32,730 nucleotides of DNA from Gammaproteobacteria bacterium (GCA_021774255.1 JAJFJF010000044.1:1-32730), one strand, 5' to 3'; shown: positions 1 through 7,864, numbered from the stretch's first letter. Numbers and translations are program-made. Notes: a model not told the origin generated them from the sequence alone.

Positions 1-774
1 ATGTTGATAAATTTCTGCGCTTAGTTTATTGGCGGGTGGTGGTGTTGGCCAATTAGGTAGTGCTTGAGAGATGGGCTGCGCAGCTGCCTCATTCCCTATC
101 CAACGTGCTAGATCAGATCGAAAAGCATACATTTGTTGAACAACGGCAATTTGTTGGTTTTCAACATTACTGAGTTCTAATTGCGCACGCAGCACATCTT
201 TTTGATGTTGTTTTGCTGCAGCAAGCAGGGATTCAGTGACTTGTACTAAATGTCTAAATAAGACAGCTTCTTGATTAAGCAGCGTATCGGCTTGCTGCCA
301 ATAATGTAGCTCAAGCCATTGTGTGCGCACTGCGCGCAGTACTTCTATTTGTTTATCTTCTAGGCTGGCTTGCTCAGCTTGTGCTAAGTTAATGGTTTGT
401 TTTTTCCTTAAGGAAAGTGTTCTTCCTTTGGGGAAAGCTTGTTCTAGGCCGACTTGTATTTTGGTCATGGGATCTTGATCAAAGTCAAACGTGTCAACGG
501 GCACATTGAGTGTGCCGAATGTTAATTCCGGATCGGGTAATTGGCCGACGGCAATGGATTTTTGTTCTAAAGCATCTCGCCTTGCCTCCAGCTGCGAGAG
601 TTCTGGGGTGAGCAGAAGTGCTAATGCTTCTGCTTCAGCGAGAGTTAAGGGTTCGTTTGAAAATGCTGTTCTTGGTAGGAACATTAGGCACAATGCGATA
701 GGCAATAGAAGCATGCCCCGCAATACGCTATTGCAGGGAAGTCTAAACAACGGTTGAGGATTCCTCCGTGCCAT
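1..774 (-). CDS. TolC/CusC-type outer membrane efflux protein, N-terminal part (runs off left edge)
   Basis: The reverse strand is open from an ATG at 774 to base 1 (258 codons, no stop), so the C-terminus lies outside the window. The first 40 or so residues look like a signal peptide: a basic start, then a hydrophobic stretch ending ...LPRTAFS, with the mature protein starting near NEPLTLAEAEALAL. The remainder is rich in Gln, Glu, Leu and Ala, with long amphipathic helices as in the periplasmic tunnel of TolC-family channels. The segment LPDPELTFGTLNVP followed by DPMTKIQVGLEQAFPKG resembles the heavy-metal branch (CusC/CzcC) of the family. Such proteins form the outer membrane duct of tripartite RND pumps, so the adaptor and pump genes would be expected to the left. 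Metal specificity is inference. The Shine-Dalgarno is weak, and a second ATG about 19 codons in is possible. Confidence 0.82.
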   Translation of the reverse strand, partial: MARRNPQPLFRLPCNSVLRGMLLLPIALCLMFLPRTAFSNEPLTLAEAEALALLLTPELSQLEARRDALEQKSIAVGQLPDPELTFGTLNVPVDTFDFDQDPMTKIQVGLEQAFPKGRTLSLRKKQTINLAQAEQASLEDKQIEVLRAVRTQWLELHYWQQADTLLNQEAVLFRHLVQVTESLLAAAKQHQKDVLRAQLELSNVENQQIAVVQQMYAFRSDLARWIGNEAAAQPISQALPNWPTPPPANKLSAEIYQH

Positions 775-988
775 GACAATTTCCAATAATCCTTAAAAAA
801 TAATCCCTTATCTCTTATGAAAGAGTATAGGATCATTTGCTAAACTGGAGGCTGTGAGTGAGGGTTTAGGCAAAAATAAGTTACTATTAATCTCATTTTG
901 AAAACGGAAATTTATAATAAATTCATATTGAATTTATAAATTAGAAATGACTGCATGCTGGGTAGTTCTAAGAGAGTGAGCTGCTGGA

Positions 989-1063
989 ATGAAATCAAAC
1001 TTCTACTGTTTCCTTTTGAGTATTTTATGCGTGGGAACTGGTGCAATTGGACAATTAAGGTAA
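989..1063 (+). CDS. possible 24-residue hydrophobic peptide, first of a tiny-ORF cluster
   Basis: ATG at 989, stop TAA at 1061. The product begins MKSNFYCFLLSILCVG, a lysine followed by a hydrophobic run, like a truncated signal peptide or membrane anchor. Its stop lies inside the ribosome-binding region of the next ORF, which could couple translation. It may equally be the broken start of a decayed gene. No family recognised. Confidence 0.22.
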   Translation: MKSNFYCFLLSILCVGTGAIGQLR

Positions 1064-1068
1064 GTTGA

Positions 1069-1245
1069 ATGCAGCCAATCCAAGAAAATATTGTAGTCAT
1101 CATTTTAGTCGCCGTTTTTTTGGCTATCTTCTTTTCAAAGAAATTTCGACAGTCAAGTGACACGCGTGAGGACGATGCGTTATGCACAGATTTTCTCTGG
1201 GGTGATCTATCTTGCCTTTATCGGACTGGCGATCATGTTATTTAA
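1069..1245 (+). CDS. small single-pass membrane protein, 58 residues, unknown
   Basis: ATG at 1069 is preceded by AAGG with 8 bases of spacing, a good Shine-Dalgarno. The product starts MQPIQENIVVIILVAV: a short polar N-terminus, one hydrophobic helix of about 15 residues, then the positive cluster KKFRQ, which predicts a cytoplasmic C-terminus. The layout resembles small subunits or regulators of membrane complexes, but I do not recognise a family. Its last third overlaps the next ORF in another frame, so either the C-terminus is fortuitous or the two are fragments of one gene joined by a lost frame. The nearest genes are the efflux duct on the other strand and a TetR regulator about 1 kb downstream. 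Confidence 0.35.
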   Translation: MQPIQENIVVIILVAVFLAIFFSKKFRQSSDTREDDALCTDFLWGDLSCLYRTGDHVI

Positions 1246-1276
1246 CGATATTCGCCAAATAGATAAACCACTGTGA
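1175..1276 (+). CDS. small membrane protein, 33 residues, unknown
   Basis: ATG at 1175 with GAGG just upstream (short spacing); stop TGA at 1274. The product is almost entirely one membrane helix: MRYAQ, then IFSGVIYLAFIGLAIMLF, then a charged tail NDIRQIDKPL. It overlaps the end of the preceding 58-residue ORF by 71 bases in a different frame. Its stop overlaps a GTG (GTGA) that opens another hydrophobic reading frame. Hydrophobic periodicity in three successive overlapping frames is unusual for non-coding DNA. No family recognised; a frameshifted multi-helix membrane protein is the main alternative. Confidence 0.33.
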   Translation: MRYAQIFSGVIYLAFIGLAIMLFNDIRQIDKPL

Positions 1277-1359
1277 TTGATTTGTGTGCGCTGGTGGCTC
1301 CCATCTTGCCCGCATTATTGATTATCGCAGCGTTAATGAGTCAATTAGTGCTGCGATAG
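1273..1359 (+). CDS. possible 28-residue hydrophobic ORF overlapping its neighbours
   Basis: GTG at 1273 overlaps the preceding stop by four bases, the arrangement used for coupled translation. The product runs VIDLCALVAPILPALLIIAA and ends MSQLVLR, essentially one membrane helix. There is no Shine-Dalgarno of its own. Reported because hydrophobicity continues across the frame change; it could be the continuation of a broken membrane gene. Confidence 0.18.
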   Translation: MIDLCALVAPILPALLIIAALMSQLVLR

Positions 1360-1478
1360 CAGATACGTTAGGAAGTGGAGGCTTGTTATCTGAAGCGACA
1401 AAGCAAAAATTAACATTGCGAAACTCTTTTTTAGTTTTAACGGGTATTGCTATTGCGCTTCTAGTGAGGGACAGCTGA
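1284..1478 (+). CDS. possible 64-residue protein with C-terminal membrane helix
   Basis: Open from GTG 1284 to TGA 1478, with no good ribosome site. The middle (SISAAIADTLGSGGLLSEATKQKL) reads like a soluble linker, and the end (SFLVLTGIAIALLVRDS) is a membrane helix. It follows the other hydrophobic ORFs without a gap and is followed by a hairpin at 1501-1526, so the five frames may be one transcribed unit. Whether it is an independent gene or the tail of a frameshifted one cannot be told here. Confidence 0.22.
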   Translation: MCAGGSHLARIIDYRSVNESISAAIADTLGSGGLLSEATKQKLTLRNSFLVLTGIAIALLVRDS

Positions 1479-1500
1479 TTTTTTTGAAAAGGTCCTGAGA

Positions 1501-1526
1501 CGATCTCGGCACTCAATAGGAGATCG
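1501..1526 (+). terminator. hairpin ending the tiny-ORF cluster
   Basis: CGATCTC (1501-1507) and GAGATCG (1520-1526) form a perfect 7-bp stem with a 12-base loop, followed by an A/T-rich stretch with runs of T. It lies 23 bases after the last small ORF. The T-run is interrupted, so termination is plausible but not certain. Confidence 0.4.
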
Positions 1527-2214
1527 CCTAAATTTATTATTATTATTTTTAGCAAACAACTTGATTTTTCTTTTTAGGGTTTCTACAATTGGTATTCAAC
1601 TAACTAATAGCATTTCAACATGCAGGGTATGCAGTAGCAGGATAAGCCTTGTACAGTCTGACCAGTTGTTTTTTATGTGGGGAGTGGTTGTGAATAGACT
1701 AGGGATTTTCCCAGTGAAATAGGGTTGATTTTGGTTATTGAATAGGTCATGCTACCAACAAATATAGTTATTACGCTAACGATATTAGTTAGCAAAGGGA
1801 ACCCCGTTATTTTTTGGGGAAGCAGTATAAAAGGGCATAGGATTCATTGTGATGGAATATAGCCTCAAGGTCGCTCGCACGGCCGCACCCAAAACATTAA
1901 TTTATTGTTGTAATAGAACGCCTGTTCTTACAAAAAAATCTCTTTTGCCGGTTTATTTTATTGTATAGAGTTAGGTAGCGACCTTTAATGATTGCAATAC
2001 GACTAAGCAGATTGTTTGCCTTTGATAAGTCTTATTTGTCAGAGGGAACGCCGTTAGTTTTGTGCTCTTTGAGTGCAACGCTAACATATTGGGGAGCTAA
2101 TCACATATTGAAGTAATATATTCGATTGGAAGTCGTTTATGTGACTAGCTATTTTTAAAGCACGGGTCTTGAGATCCGAATAAATAATAAAATAAAAACA
2201 TAAAGGAAAAAGCA
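1527..2214. other. non-coding stretch upstream of the TetR gene with repeats
   Basis: I see no convincing gene here. It holds a 19-bp direct repeat with two mismatches (1796-1814 and 2043-2061, consensus AGGGAACSCCGTTAKTTTT), a 6-bp inverted repeat GCTAAC/GTTAGC (1775-1780, 1788-1793), and a 9-bp inverted repeat AAGGTCGCT/AGCGACCTT bracketing 1867-1985. The last 60 bases are A-rich and lead to the tetR ribosome site (AAAGGAAAA). Confidence 0.5.
1915..1928. promoter_or_regulatory. candidate dyad operator AGAAC-N4-GTTCT
   Basis: AGAAC and GTTCT separated by GCCT form a short dyad of the size bound by TetR-family dimers, about 290 bp upstream of the TetR gene and inside a 119-bp segment bounded by a 9-bp inverted repeat. 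Autoregulation is the usual habit of this family. Five-bp arms can arise by chance, so this is only a candidate. Confidence 0.25.
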
Positions 2215-2802
2215 ATGCCACGGAAAACTGATAAGCGCGAACGTCTCATCGAAGCTGCAAAAAACTTAATTCATAAGCAGGGATTTAACTTAACCACTTT
2301 GGCCGATATTGCACAGGAAGCAGAAGTGCCACTGGGTAATGTTTACTATTATTTTAAAACGAAAGAATCTATCGGAGAAGCTGTTATCAAGGAACGAGGC
2401 ACCGATCTGGAGACACGCTTAAAACTGTGGGAAGAGATCCCAGATGTGAAGGCGCGCTTAAAGAAATATATTGATTATTCTATTGAAGAAGCCGATCAAA
2501 CGGCGCGTTATGGTTGTTCGATTGGTGGTCTTTGTCAGGAGCTGGGTAAAAAAGGCGGGCCCTTGTCAGATGCGGTCGCTAAACTACTCAACGACACCCT
2601 TGAATGGTGTGAAGGACAGTTCCGCAGCTTGGGGTATGGCCAAAAAGCCAATGAGCTTGCTTTGAATTTGGTGTCTGCGGTGCAGGGCATGTATTTGTTG
2701 ACACACACTTTTAAAGATCCACAGATCACCACACGACAAGCACGTAACTTACGTGGCTTGGTCGATCAAGCAGAAACGAGCTCTAAACTGGCCACCGCGT
2801 AA
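2215..2802 (+). CDS. TetR/AcrR-family transcriptional regulator
   Basis: A 195-residue protein with the typical TetR layout. Residues 5-55 form the N-terminal DNA-binding domain: RERLIEAAKNLIHKQGF, then the helix-turn-helix TTLADIAQEAEVPLGNVYYYF, where YYYFKTKE is the family hallmark. The C-terminal ligand domain contains YGCSIGGLCQELGKKGGPL (about 99-117), as in LmrA/YxaF-like members, and has three cysteines (101, 107, 132) that could sense reactive or thiol-binding compounds (inference). The start is supported by AAAGGAAAA upstream of the ATG. The target is unknown. The divergent efflux duct gene 1.4 kb away and the gene's own upstream region are the obvious candidates, since TetR proteins often control pumps. 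Confidence 0.9.
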   Translation: MPRKTDKRERLIEAAKNLIHKQGFNLTTLADIAQEAEVPLGNVYYYFKTKESIGEAVIKERGTDLETRLKLWEEIPDVKARLKKYIDYSIEEADQTARYGCSIGGLCQELGKKGGPLSDAVAKLLNDTLEWCEGQFRSLGYGQKANELALNLVSAVQGMYLLTHTFKDPQITTRQARNLRGLVDQAETSSKLATA

Positions 2803-2826
2803 CACGGCGCTGGTTTTGCCGCCCAA

Positions 2827-2846
2827 GGAGAGCATGAATGCTCTCT
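2827..2846. terminator. hairpin downstream of the TetR gene
   Basis: GGAGAGCA and TGCTCTCT enclose a TGAA tetraloop, an 8-bp stem with one G-U pair, 24 bases after the TetR stop. No run of U follows, so it may act as a 3' end stabiliser or a Rho-assisted end rather than a classical terminator. Confidence 0.4.
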
Positions 2847-2873
2847 GATTTGGTAAGCATTAACCCCTTTAGG

Positions 2874-2914
2874 CCTGGATTCTCCCTCTCCCCTTTAAGG
2901 GGAGAGGGGCCAGG
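2874..2914. repeat. 25-bp perfect palindrome with outer arms (REP-like)
   Basis: CCCTCTCCCCTT and AAGGGGAGAGGG flank a single central T (2884-2908). Outer arms CCTGG (2874-2878) and CCAGG (2910-2914) extend the dyad. Similar CT-rich palindromes are dispersed intergenic repeats in many genomes. Copy number here is unknown. Confidence 0.6.
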
Positions 2915-2929
2915 AGTATATCTCCGAGC

Positions 2930-2995
2930 GCCCTGGGCAAGGATACCCCAGGGCAGGCCTGCCAGCGCAGCAAGGATAGCGCAGCGCCAGGCAGG
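2930..2995. repeat. two adjacent hairpins sharing the loop CAAGGATA
   Basis: Hairpin one: GCCCTGGG (2930-2937) with CCCAGGGC (2947-2954). Hairpin two: CCTGCC plus GCGC (2958-2968) with GCGC and GGCAGG (2984-2995). Both carry the same CAAGGATA in the loop (2938-2945 and 2971-2978) although the stems differ. This paired arrangement resembles bacterial interspersed mosaic elements built from REP units. Confidence 0.55.
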
Positions 2996-3068
2996 GGGTG
3001 GGGGCTTATTTTCTTGATGGCTCTCTTTTAGTTTTAGCGAGGGCCTGTGCCCCCTCACTCCTTATCAA

Positions 3069-3563
3069 ATGCATATCAAAATCCACATCCCAAGCCAAAC
3101 ATTGTCATTATATTCTGGTGACAAATTAATTGATCGCTATAGTATTTCAACAGCAGCTCACGGCGCAGGGGAGCGTCTTAATAGCGGTAAAACCCCTCGT
3201 GGCGCGCATGTGATCCGCGCGAAGATAGGCGCCGGCATGCCAATCAACACTGTTTTTGTGGGGCGTCGCCCCACCGGTGAAATTTACTCGCGTGCGCTGG
3301 CCGAAAAAGCCCCCAAGCGTGATTGGATCCTGACGCGTATTTTGTGGCTCAGTGGCCTTGAAGTGGGTAAGAATCGTTTAGGTGAGTGTGACACGATGCG
3401 GCGCTATATTTATATTCACGGTTGCCCGGATGAGTGCCCAATGGGTACCCCACAATCACATGGTTGTATCCGTATGCGCCATGATGATGTGATTGCGTTA
3501 TTCGACCGTGTCGAGCGGGGTACTCGGGTTGACATTTTGGCTGAAGATGAGCGGAGGACGTAG
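3069..3563 (+). CDS. L,D-transpeptidase (YkuD domain), no signal peptide
   Basis: A 164-residue protein made of one YkuD domain. The catalytic signature is complete: IHGCPDECPMG (His117), then SHGCIRM with nucleophile Cys133. YkuD enzymes form 3-3 peptide cross-links in peptidoglycan or attach proteins to it. Other conserved segments include GKTPRGAHVI and FVGRRPTGEIY. No signal sequence precedes the domain, and the upstream reading frame has no other start. This short form does recur in gammaproteobacteria, so it is probably not truncated, though where it works is unclear. Cys119 and Cys123 are extra cysteines near the active site. Its last 66 bases overlap the 3' end of the convergent csiV gene. 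The ribosome site is poor. Confidence 0.88.
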   Translation: MHIKIHIPSQTLSLYSGDKLIDRYSISTAAHGAGERLNSGKTPRGAHVIRAKIGAGMPINTVFVGRRPTGEIYSRALAEKAPKRDWILTRILWLSGLEVGKNRLGECDTMRRYIYIHGCPDECPMGTPQSHGCIRMRHDDVIALFDRVERGTRVDILAEDERRT

Positions 3564-4379
3564 TGCCAGATCGCTTGTTTGTGTTTCAGCGTCTTCTTCT
3601 ATGACTGCTAAAGCAGGTGTGTCAGTGGGCATAATTTTCAGCAAAATACCCACATGTGGATGATCAAAATAATATAAGCGATCGGTACGCACACGTTTAT
3701 TCGTATAAATAGAAAGGCGCTGGTATTGCGCGGTGTCGTCGTAATCTAGATCCGGTAAGGGGTAATAACGAATAAAATCAGCTTCTACATTCAAATAAGG
3801 TTGACTGATGCTGATCGTGACGCTGCCTTCAAGCTCCCACAAACTGGGTTGAAATTGCTCGACCATTTCATATAAGGGGCGATCAAGCTCATAGCCTAAG
3901 CGATCATCAAAAAACATATGATTATATTCTTCCAGACTATCATCATATTGGTTATCGCCACCGATCACATAGACTGCTTTTGCTTGCCGTAAAGGCAAGG
4001 CGGGCTGCTGCCAAGCGGTGTGGCTCAATACACGATAAGATTTCGCGCGGTTGAGTGCGCGTACGGTGCCTTCCATCACGGGGGTATCGGGAGGGCCTGC
4101 GTGGAATGCTAGGAAGGGGTTGGTTTCAGGGCGAGGTAATTGTAAGCGTACAATGGCGTTATGATGAGGGCTTGCGACATCAATAGGCCACTTTTCATCA
4201 TCAAGAACGGTTTTATCGGTATATTCAAATACCACCATTTCGACATGATACCAATCAAGATCGTCATCGGCTGTGGCTGGTGTCAGCATCAACAGGCAGG
4301 CGCTGTTGATTGAGAAAACAAAAGTCAGCTGTTTTTTCAGGCGCTTAGCCAATTTAGCCAATATAGTGAAAGTAGACAT
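3498..4379 (-). CDS. csiV: CsiV-family periplasmic protein
   Basis: A protein of 293 residues with a long basic n-region (AKRLKKQ), a hydrophobic stretch and a likely cleavage after TPATA, so it is probably exported. The mature N-terminus contains DWYHVEMVVFEY, the recognisable opening of the CsiV family (known from Shewanella as a peptidoglycan-binding factor linked to growth and cell integrity). A mid segment speaks of FDDRLGYELDRPLYEM and GSVTISISQPYLNVE, the typical beta-rich tail. It follows mfd directly, the neighbour order also seen in Pseudomonas. I chose the ATG at 4379 with GAGGG upstream; a GTG at 4397 overlapping the mfd stop would add six residues. The 3' end overlaps the L,D-transpeptidase gene, another wall protein. 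Confidence 0.82.
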   Translation of the reverse strand: MSTFTILAKLAKRLKKQLTFVFSINSACLLMLTPATADDDLDWYHVEMVVFEYTDKTVLDDEKWPIDVASPHHNAIVRLQLPRPETNPFLAFHAGPPDTPVMEGTVRALNRAKSYRVLSHTAWQQPALPLRQAKAVYVIGGDNQYDDSLEEYNHMFFDDRLGYELDRPLYEMVEQFQPSLWELEGSVTISISQPYLNVEADFIRYYPLPDLDYDDTAQYQRLSIYTNKRVRTDRLYYFDHPHVGILLKIMPTDTPALAVIEEDAETQTSDLALRPPLIFSQNVNPSTPLDTVE

Positions 4380-4393
4380 CCTATAATTATCCC

Positions 4394-7300
4394 TCACACC
4401 TTAATGGTATGTAAAGTTGTTAATACAAGTTCAACGGCTTGAATACGTGTTTCGGGTGAGGCCATTGGCAAGGTAAAACGGAGCTTGGTTGGGCCATCGA
4501 GCTGATAACGCTCAGGTTGCTCTTGCACTAATTTGATAATCCCCGCCGGGTTGATATTGGGGGAGTCGGTAAATTCAATTCGCCCCGTTTTGGGGCCGGC
4601 TTCAATTTTATGAATATCTAGCGACTGTGCTTTAAGCTTGAGCGCTGTGAGCTGAAATAGATTCTTAATTTGATCGGTCAACAAGCCAAAACGGTCGATC
4701 ATTTCAATTTGCAGTTCCTCTAAGGCTTCCGCGTTGGGAGCATTGGAAATACGTTTGTACATCACCAGACGTGAATGCACATCGGGCAGATAATCTTCTG
4801 GGATCAACGCGGTCAATTGTAAGTCAACTTCGGTGACATTATTAAGTGGCTGCGTGAGAGACGGCTCTTTGCCCGATTTAATCGCCTCAACGGCTTTATC
4901 CAGCATTTCCATGTACAGTGAAAAGCCAATGGCTTGGATGTTACCGCTTTGCTCATCCCCTAAAAATTCACCGGCACCGCGAATTTCAAGATCGTGTGTG
5001 GCTAAGGTGAACCCGGCTCCCAGGGTTTCTGCTGCTTCGATCGCATCAAGCCGTTTTAAGGCATCGTCGGTGAGCGCTTGTTTTGAAGGTGTCATGAGAT
5101 AGGCATACGCTTGATGGTGTGAGCGCCCCACACGGCCGCGTAATTGGTGCAATTGTGCTAAGCCTAATTTGTCTGCGCGATCAATGATGATGGTGTTAGC
5201 CGTGGGGACATCGATGCCGGTTTCAATGATAGTCGTGCAGATGAGCACATTGTAGCGCCGATGGTAAAAATCGGTCATGACTTGTTCAAGCTCACGTTCT
5301 CGCATTTGACCATGTGCGACGGCAATCTGTGCCTCGGGGATCAATTCTTTGAGTTCGCGTGATATTTTTTCAATGGTCTCAACTTGATTGTGTAAGAAAT
5401 AGACCTGGCCACCACGATGGGTTTCACGCGTAATGGCTTCACGCACTAAAACAGGGTTGTATTCGCGCACAAAGGTTTTAATCGAGAGACGACGAGCAGG
5501 AGGCGTCGCGATAATGGATAGATCGCGTATGCCCGATAAAGCCATGTTCAGTGTACGTGGGATAGGGGTGGCGGTCATCGAGAGGATATCAACATGCGTA
5601 CGTAAAGACTTAATCCGCTCTTTTTGACGCACTCCAAAACGGTGCTCTTCATCGATAATGAGTAACCCCAGATCTTTAAACTTCACTTGATTTTGCAATA
5701 ATTTATGCGTGCCAATGACAATATCAAGCGTGCCATCATGCAGCTTGCCAATAATGTCATCTTGTTCTTTTTTAGAGCGAAAGCGTGAGATGCTATCGAC
5801 TTTCACTGGCCACTCGGCAAAACGGTCACGGAAATTTTCAAAATGCTGTTGTGTCAGTAAGGTGGTGGGCACAAGAATCGCGACTTGCTTGTTGTTTTGC
5901 ACGGCAATAAAGGCGGCGCGCATGGCTACTTCGGTTTTACCAAACCCCACGTCACCGCAGATTAAGTGATCCATGGTTTGAGGTGAGCACATGTTTTTGA
6001 GTACATTATCGATCGCTTGTTGCTGATCGGGGGTTTCCTCAAAGGCAAAACTTGCACAAAAACGTGCATAATCTGCTTCGGGCAAGATGAATTCAAAGCC
6101 CACATGCGCAGCGCGGCGGGCATACACATCAAGCAATTCAACCGCGACATCACGTGCGCGCTCGGCGGCTTTGCGTTTTGTGTTTTGCCAACGTTCATTG
6201 CCAAGCTTATGCAGAGGCGCATGCTCGATATCCGCGCCGCTGTAACGGCTCACCAGGTGCAAAGAAGAAACAGGCACGTACAGCTTGTCATTGCCCGCGT
6301 ATTCTAGTGTTAAGTATTCTGCTGCATGCGCGCCGGTATCGATTGTTTTTAAACCGAGATAACGGCCGATACCATGGTCAATATGCACAATGGGGGAGCC
6401 GATACTGAGCTCAGATAAATTGCGCAGCAATGATTCGTCGTTATTTGTGCGTGATTTCCGGTGGCGGCGCTGCATCACACGCTGCCCCAATAATTGGGCT
6501 TCCGTGATCAAAGTGATCTTATTGGATACCAGCGATAACCCTTGATCTAATGGTGCAATAGCAATGCCAACGGGCTCCGTTGCATTGAGAAAAGCTTGCC
6601 AAGAGTCGAATTGGGTGGGGTGCAGTGAAATGGTTTTAAACAGGTCAAGTAAAGACTCGCGTCGGCCTGCCGTTTCAACACAAAATAAAATGCGATGCGT
6701 GTGCGCCTGAATAAACGCATGGAGTGTTTCTAAGGGTTTGTCGGCTTTGGTATCAACATTAAGCTCAGGCAGAGGGGTGGTATCAAATTGGTAATGCGCG
6801 GTTGCTTTAGCTGTTTCAGCGACAGGGTCAGGCTGCAGTGCGATACTGGCATAGTCGCTCATGATGGCCTGCGCTTTATCTTTACGGAGAAATAACTCGC
6901 CAGGTGGTAATAAAGGTCGAGATATATCAAAGCGACGCTGCTCATAACGATCGCTTACATCGTTCCAGAAATGTTCAATCGCGCGGTTTAAATCTCCTAC
7001 CTGCAGTATTAAACTGTTATTAGGTAAGTAATCAAATAATGTTTGTGTTTCTTCGAAAAATAAAGGCAAGTAATACTCGACGCCGGCAACGGCAATGCCT
7101 TTGCTGATATCGCGATAGACTTGGCAATTGGTGGGATCACCCGAAAAATGTGTTCGCCAAGCCGTGCGAAACGTGGTGATGGCGTCTTCTGTAAAAGGGA
7201 ACTCACGGGCCGGCAGCAAGTGGATTTGAGAAACGAGATCGACCGTGCGTTGATTTTCAGGGTCAAACGTACGGATACTATCAATTTCTTGATCAAATAA

Positions 7301-7864
7301 ATCAATACGAAAAGGATGGGGGCTGCCCATCGGGAATAAGTCGAGCAGCGAGCCGCGTATGGTAAACTCACCGTGTTCCATCACTTGTGAGACACAGCGA
7401 TAACCACTGCTTTCTAGGCGTAGACGCATCTCGTTCAGATCGATGGATTCACCTTGATCCAACAAAAAAGTGTGTGCCTCTAAATGATCGCGCGGTGCCA
7501 GGCGATGCATGATGGTTGAAACCGAAGCAATAATAATGCCGCGTTGCAGTGCCGGTAAACGATAGAGTGTAGTTAGCCGATCTGAAATAATGTCTTGGTG
7601 TGGCGAAAACGTATCGTAAGGCAGCGTTTCCCAGTCGGGCAGGGTAAGAATGGGCAGGGTGGGGTCGTCTGCCGTAAAAAAGCGCAGCTCATATTCTAAG
7701 CGCTGCGCAGCCAGGGTATCAGGGGCAATGGCCAACACGGGGCCGGCATTGGTTTTAGCAACATAACTGATCGCCAAACTCATGCTGCAGCCTGACAAGC
7801 CGCTCCATCGGTAGCTTTCTTGTTTTTTAGGGAGTATTGGACTTAGAATATCAGCAGTAGGCAT
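4394..7864 (-). CDS. mfd: transcription-repair coupling factor Mfd
   Basis: 1156 residues, close to the usual length of about 1150. Mfd removes RNA polymerase stalled at lesions and recruits UvrA. In order: the UvrB-like N-terminal module (APDTLAAQRLEYELRFF, LPDWETLPYDTFSPH), an RNA-polymerase-interacting segment around DHGIGRYLGLK and LEYAGNDKLYVPV (about 490-540), and the RecG-like translocase with Walker A GDVGFGKTEVA (Lys643), the DEEH box at 738-741, motif III SMTATPIPRTLNMAL, and motif VI LRGRVGRSHHQAYAYL. The TRG region (GAGEFLGDEQSGNIQAIG) and the C-terminal autoinhibitory domain follow. All key motifs are intact. csiV follows with the mfd stop overlapping its alternative GTG start, so the two are probably co-transcribed. 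Confidence 0.97.
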   Translation of the reverse strand: MPTADILSPILPKKQESYRWSGLSGCSMSLAISYVAKTNAGPVLAIAPDTLAAQRLEYELRFFTADDPTLPILTLPDWETLPYDTFSPHQDIISDRLTTLYRLPALQRGIIIASVSTIMHRLAPRDHLEAHTFLLDQGESIDLNEMRLRLESSGYRCVSQVMEHGEFTIRGSLLDLFPMGSPHPFRIDLFDQEIDSIRTFDPENQRTVDLVSQIHLLPAREFPFTEDAITTFRTAWRTHFSGDPTNCQVYRDISKGIAVAGVEYYLPLFFEETQTLFDYLPNNSLILQVGDLNRAIEHFWNDVSDRYEQRRFDISRPLLPPGELFLRKDKAQAIMSDYASIALQPDPVAETAKATAHYQFDTTPLPELNVDTKADKPLETLHAFIQAHTHRILFCVETAGRRESLLDLFKTISLHPTQFDSWQAFLNATEPVGIAIAPLDQGLSLVSNKITLITEAQLLGQRVMQRRHRKSRTNNDESLLRNLSELSIGSPIVHIDHGIGRYLGLKTIDTGAHAAEYLTLEYAGNDKLYVPVSSLHLVSRYSGADIEHAPLHKLGNERWQNTKRKAAERARDVAVELLDVYARRAAHVGFEFILPEADYARFCASFAFEETPDQQQAIDNVLKNMCSPQTMDHLICGDVGFGKTEVAMRAAFIAVQNNKQVAILVPTTLLTQQHFENFRDRFAEWPVKVDSISRFRSKKEQDDIIGKLHDGTLDIVIGTHKLLQNQVKFKDLGLLIIDEEHRFGVRQKERIKSLRTHVDILSMTATPIPRTLNMALSGIRDLSIIATPPARRLSIKTFVREYNPVLVREAITRETHRGGQVYFLHNQVETIEKISRELKELIPEAQIAVAHGQMRERELEQVMTDFYHRRYNVLICTTIIETGIDVPTANTIIIDRADKLGLAQLHQLRGRVGRSHHQAYAYLMTPSKQALTDDALKRLDAIEAAETLGAGFTLATHDLEIRGAGEFLGDEQSGNIQAIGFSLYMEMLDKAVEAIKSGKEPSLTQPLNNVTEVDLQLTALIPEDYLPDVHSRLVMYKRISNAPNAEALEELQIEMIDRFGLLTDQIKNLFQLTALKLKAQSLDIHKIEAGPKTGRIEFTDSPNINPAGIIKLVQEQPERYQLDGPTKLRFTLPMASPETRIQAVELVLTTLHTIKV

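Noticed and set aside
491..757. 88-codon ORF on the + strand
   Set aside because: It is antisense to the efflux duct gene, whose reverse-strand translation has a signal peptide and family motifs.
912..1187. 91-codon ORF on the - strand
   Set aside because: Composition is not protein-like and it lacks a ribosome site; the + strand frames here show membrane helices instead.
1867..1985. 119-bp MITE with terminal inverted repeats
   Set aside because: The 9-bp arms have no matching target duplication on either side, so mobility cannot be supported from this copy.
2783..3058. 91-codon ORF on the - strand
   Set aside because: It is a translation of the palindrome block (products such as PSPLKGERENPG come from the repeat) and overlaps the TetR end.
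3069..3563. L,D-transpeptidase as a truncated gene because it lacks a signal peptide
   Set aside because: The domain is complete and short unsignalled YkuD proteins of this size are known in gammaproteobacteria; the upstream frame offers no start or hydrophobic segment.
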